The position numbers were made by a program, and so were the translations under genes. Shown here piece after piece: positions 62,101 to 64,000 of a stretch of 64,000 nucleotides of DNA. The stretch's first letter is position 1. Each line of letters begins with the position of its first letter. Source of the stretch: Algoriphagus vanfongensis DSM 17529. GTDB lineage: Bacteria; Bacteroidota; Bacteroidia; Cytophagales; Cyclobacteriaceae. The stretch spans positions 310,001 to 374,000 of the forward strand of contig NZ_AUBX01000014.1 in the NCBI RefSeq assembly GCF_000429465.1, written 5' to 3'. The notes below the pieces were generated by a model. The model did no database searches. It worked only from the letters and a program-made list of their open reading frames with translations, and was not told the DNA's origin.

Positions 62101-62430
62101 TCAAGCAATGCCTCCTTATGAAATAGGAATTACTCTATTTTCTATAAGCCGAATATGACTATTTGCAACTAGACTATCATGACCCTATTTCTGTTCTAAT
62201 GTAGCGAAGAATGGTCCACAGACAACAGCCAACGATCCACTGCTGGTAGACGTGAGCTTCATTCCTCTTTTACAATAGCAGATTTAAAAAAGCGGATATA
62301 ATTAAGACCTTACTCATGTGGGTCCGCCTTTCCGCAGGTAAGCGAAATAGAATCAGCTCTGTCAGTCGGAATCTGATACTGTAGTCTGTGGTCTATCGAC
62401 TGTTCCACCAAGCAAATCTGAAAAATACCC
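62101..62430. repeat. Gene-free stretch with degenerate 7-bp repeats
   Basis: Heptads GTCCACA, GACAACA, GCCAACG and ATCCACT lie at 62214-62241. Inverse-type units (AGTCTGT, GGTCTAT, CGACTGT) lie at 62383-62403, with weaker ones from about 62352. They resemble the units at 39119-39146. Nothing else was recognised. Confidence 0.65.
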
Positions 62431-62634
62431 TCACGAATTTTCTTTCTTCTGTTCATTTCTATGAAAAACAATCCCTATTATTTGGCCTACAGCTAAAAAA
62501 AACATGGACACTATGGTTGGATTCGGATGATTTTTCCCTTCTGGCACCCAACCAACCTTCCAAAGAGAAATCCCAGCCGTGACCAAACTGACAACCAGCA
62601 AAACTCCATGCATTATGATCACTCCTTTTCTCAT
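62431..62634 (-). CDS. Small membrane protein (67 aa)
   Basis: A hypothetical protein of 67 residues with two hydrophobic segments (about residues 5-27, VIIMHGVLLVVSLVTAGISLW, and 42-57, VSMFFLAVGQIIGIVF) joined by WVPEGKNHPNP. A charged tail (HRNEQKKENS) follows. It has the look of a real two-helix membrane protein rather than chance coding, but it has no recognised family or operon partner. An internal ATG eight codons in is an alternative start. Confidence 0.55.
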   Translation of the reverse strand: MRKGVIIMHGVLLVVSLVTAGISLWKVGWVPEGKNHPNPTIVSMFFLAVGQIIGIVFHRNEQKKENS

Positions 62635-62771
62635 CTTTACAAGATAGAAAGAAGATTAGACTAATCTTCTAGGATAACCCAGATATTTAATATCCAGAAA
62701 ATGAGAGCTCAAAACTTGCTATTCATCCTCTCGTTACGGTTATTTATTGCCTTCAAATTTAAATTCCGACT

Positions 62772-64000
62772 GTGGTCCCTATCCTTATTCGCATCCTGAT
62801 ATTCCTGGCTTTTGTATTTCTGATCGACTGGTATTCATTCCAGGCTTTCAAAACAATCTTCCCGGGACAGCCTTGGATCAGACTTACATATTGGCTCATT
62901 TCGATAGCCATTTATCTCTTCGTAGCCTATGCTTTCCTGACATTTGATCGAGGTGCTCTCAGCCCAAACTTCGGTCGGATGGTCTCTCTGTTGATACTTT
63001 CTCTGGTACCCAAATTGATCATTCTTGTCTTTTTATTTGGTGAAGACATGATCAGATTTCTCACGGGAGTTTTTAAGACTGTCAGCGGAAATCGTCAAGG
63101 GGATTTCCTAGCGGATCGTCGGAAATTCATCAGCCAAACAGCCTTGGTGATCGCTTCTATCCCTTTTTTGGGTATTCTCCACGGAGTCCTGATTGGTAAA
63201 TACCGCTACCGGGTTGTCAAGCATACGCTGGAGTTTGATGACTTGCCAGAGGAATTTGACGGCTTTCGGATCACACAGATTTCGGACATTCACTCGGGAA
63301 GCTTTGATGACAAAAAGAAGCTGGAGTACGGCGTGGACCTGATCAACCAACAGGAATCGGACGTCATTCTTTTTACTGGTGACTTGGTCAATAATCACGC
63401 AGGTGAGATGGAGCCTTGGGTCGACACTTTCAAAAAACTTAAAGCCCCCATGGGCAAATATTCCATTCTTGGCAACCATGACTATGGTGACTATATGGAC
63501 TGGCCTAGCCGGGAAGCCAAAGCAGCAAACATGACCCGTCTGTTTGAAATTCAGGAAGAATTGGGATTCCAGCTGCTTCGAAATGAAAGCACTCCCCTCA
63601 CAAAAGGAAATGCTAGCATCGATCTGATCGGAGTAGAAAACTGGGGCAAAGGCTTTGCACAGCACGGTGACTTGAGAAAAGCAACCGAAAAATTAGGCAA
63701 CAATGGCTTCAAAATCCTGATGAGTCATGATCCTTCTCACTTTGACGAAGAGGTGAAAAAGTTTTCACAGTTTATCCATCTGACACTGAGCGGACATACA
63801 CATGGGATGCAGTTTGGGATCGAGATCCCAGGCTTTATTAAGTGGAGTCCTGCTTCCCTTCGCTATCCCAAATGGGCGGGATTGTACGAGGAACTGGGAA
63901 GATATCTTCACGTAAACCGTGGCTTTGGATTTTTGGCCTTCCCCGGAAGAGTTGGTATTTGGCCGGAGATTACTGTGCTGGAGCTGAAGAGGAAGTCAGA
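62772..64000 (+). CDS. Membrane-anchored metallophosphoesterase (cut by window end)
   Basis: A calcineurin-type phosphoesterase with no stop before the window ends (at least 409 residues). The N-terminal third has several membrane helices (ILIRILIFLAFVFLIDWY, YWLISIAIYLFVAYAFLTF, MVSLLILSLVPKLIILVFLF, and a later QTALVIASIPFLGILHG). The catalytic domain has all blocks: ITQISDIHSGSFDD, VILFTGDLVNNH, YSILGNHDYGDY, ILMSHDPSHF and LTLSGHTHGMQFG. It resembles the YkuE-type phosphoesterases that act on lipid or UDP-sugar phosphates. The start is probably the GTG at 62772, since a stop codon lies three codons upstream and no ATG precedes the first helix. Confidence 0.88.
   Translation, partial: MVPILIRILIFLAFVFLIDWYSFQAFKTIFPGQPWIRLTYWLISIAIYLFVAYAFLTFDRGALSPNFGRMVSLLILSLVPKLIILVFLFGEDMIRFLTGVFKTVSGNRQGDFLADRRKFISQTALVIASIPFLGILHGVLIGKYRYRVVKHTLEFDDLPEEFDGFRITQISDIHSGSFDDKKKLEYGVDLINQQESDVILFTGDLVNNHAGEMEPWVDTFKKLKAPMGKYSILGNHDYGDYMDWPSREAKAANMTRLFEIQEELGFQLLRNESTPLTKGNASIDLIGVENWGKGFAQHGDLRKATEKLGNNGFKILMSHDPSHFDEEVKKFSQFIHLTLSGHTHGMQFGIEIPGFIKWSPASLRYPKWAGLYEELGRYLHVNRGFGFLAFPGRVGIWPEITVLELKRKS

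Noticed and set aside
63108-63665. A 185-residue frame on the minus strand
   Set aside because: It is the antisense of the metallophosphoesterase, which has all five catalytic blocks on the plus strand.
1-64000. tRNA, rRNA, CRISPR arrays, transposases and attachment sites
   Set aside because: Looked for by eye; no cloverleaf with a GGTTCGAATCC-type arm, no regularly spaced direct repeats with unique spacers, no transposase frame. Short tRNAs cannot be fully excluded without a scan.

Overview
The window reads as chromosomal DNA of a Bacteroidota bacterium, most likely a marine or environmental Cytophagales relative (Cyclobacteriaceae/Algoriphagus-like). Support: a SusC/SusD pair, many lipoproteins with short lipoboxes, a textbook Bacteroidota promoter (TTTG, 20 nt, TAnnTTTG) in front of rpsT, almost no Shine-Dalgarno sequences, ATGA-type operon overlaps, and a housekeeping order pheT / small coiled-coil gene / zapA / rny. 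I saw no tRNA, rRNA, CRISPR array or insertion sequence. The genus-level guess is inference.

Layout. (1) 0-2 kb: a LytS/LytT-type two-component pair, then about 650 bp without a gene. (2) 2.6-11.2 kb: an L-rhamnose locus around a divergent control region. Leftward: an NCS1-like permease, a 59-residue membrane protein, L-rhamnose isomerase and a lipoprotein SMP-30 lactonase. Rightward: a rhamnulose-phosphate aldolase/lactaldehyde dehydrogenase fusion, a GntR-LacI hybrid regulator and an FGGY kinase. (3) 11.2-15 kb: a beta-propeller / VOC / orphan histidine kinase operon and a secreted TIM-barrel protein. (4) 15-21.3 kb: a TRAP transporter with KdgA and KdgK, divergent from UxaA. (5) 21.3-26.6 kb: two PL1-type pectate lyases, a VOC protein, a YiaK-type dehydrogenase and a Gfo/Idh/MocA oxidoreductase. 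(6) 26.7-44.4 kb: SusC, SusD and a beta-helix lipoprotein, then a pectinesterase-esterase fusion, two CE12 esterases, GH28, GH43, a second pectinesterase, GH105 and a DUF4861 protein. (7) 44.7-50.2 kb: KduI, KduD, a LacI regulator, UxaC and UxaB. (8) 50.2-64 kb: mostly housekeeping genes (MtfA-like peptidase, Rny, ZapA, PheT, RadC, S20, aminotransferase) plus a sulfatase and a metallophosphoesterase cut by the window end.

How it works together (family knowledge plus inference). Secreted esterases remove methyl and acetyl groups from pectin. PL1 lyases and GH28 cut the backbone, GH43 trims arabinose- or xylose-type side chains, and SusCD imports oligomers. GH105 releases unsaturated galacturonate. 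That product goes through KduI-KduD, and galacturonate goes through UxaC-UxaB-UxaA. Both reach 2-keto-3-deoxygluconate, which KdgK and KdgA turn into pyruvate and glyceraldehyde-3-phosphate. Rhamnose from rhamnogalacturonan I goes through RhaI, the kinase and the aldolase fusion. LacI-type palindromes around a core GCAATCGATTGC sit before kdgK/uxaA, susC and in the kduI/DUF4861 divergent region, which suggests one regulon under the LacI regulator. No rhamnogalacturonan lyase (PL9/PL11) or alpha-rhamnosidase (GH78/GH106) is present in the window.

The least expected structures are a family of degenerate 7-bp tandem repeats that abut stop codons at several loci (one fills exactly the gap between two genes and continues into the second), and the tiny membrane protein translationally coupled to the permease in the rhamnose operon.
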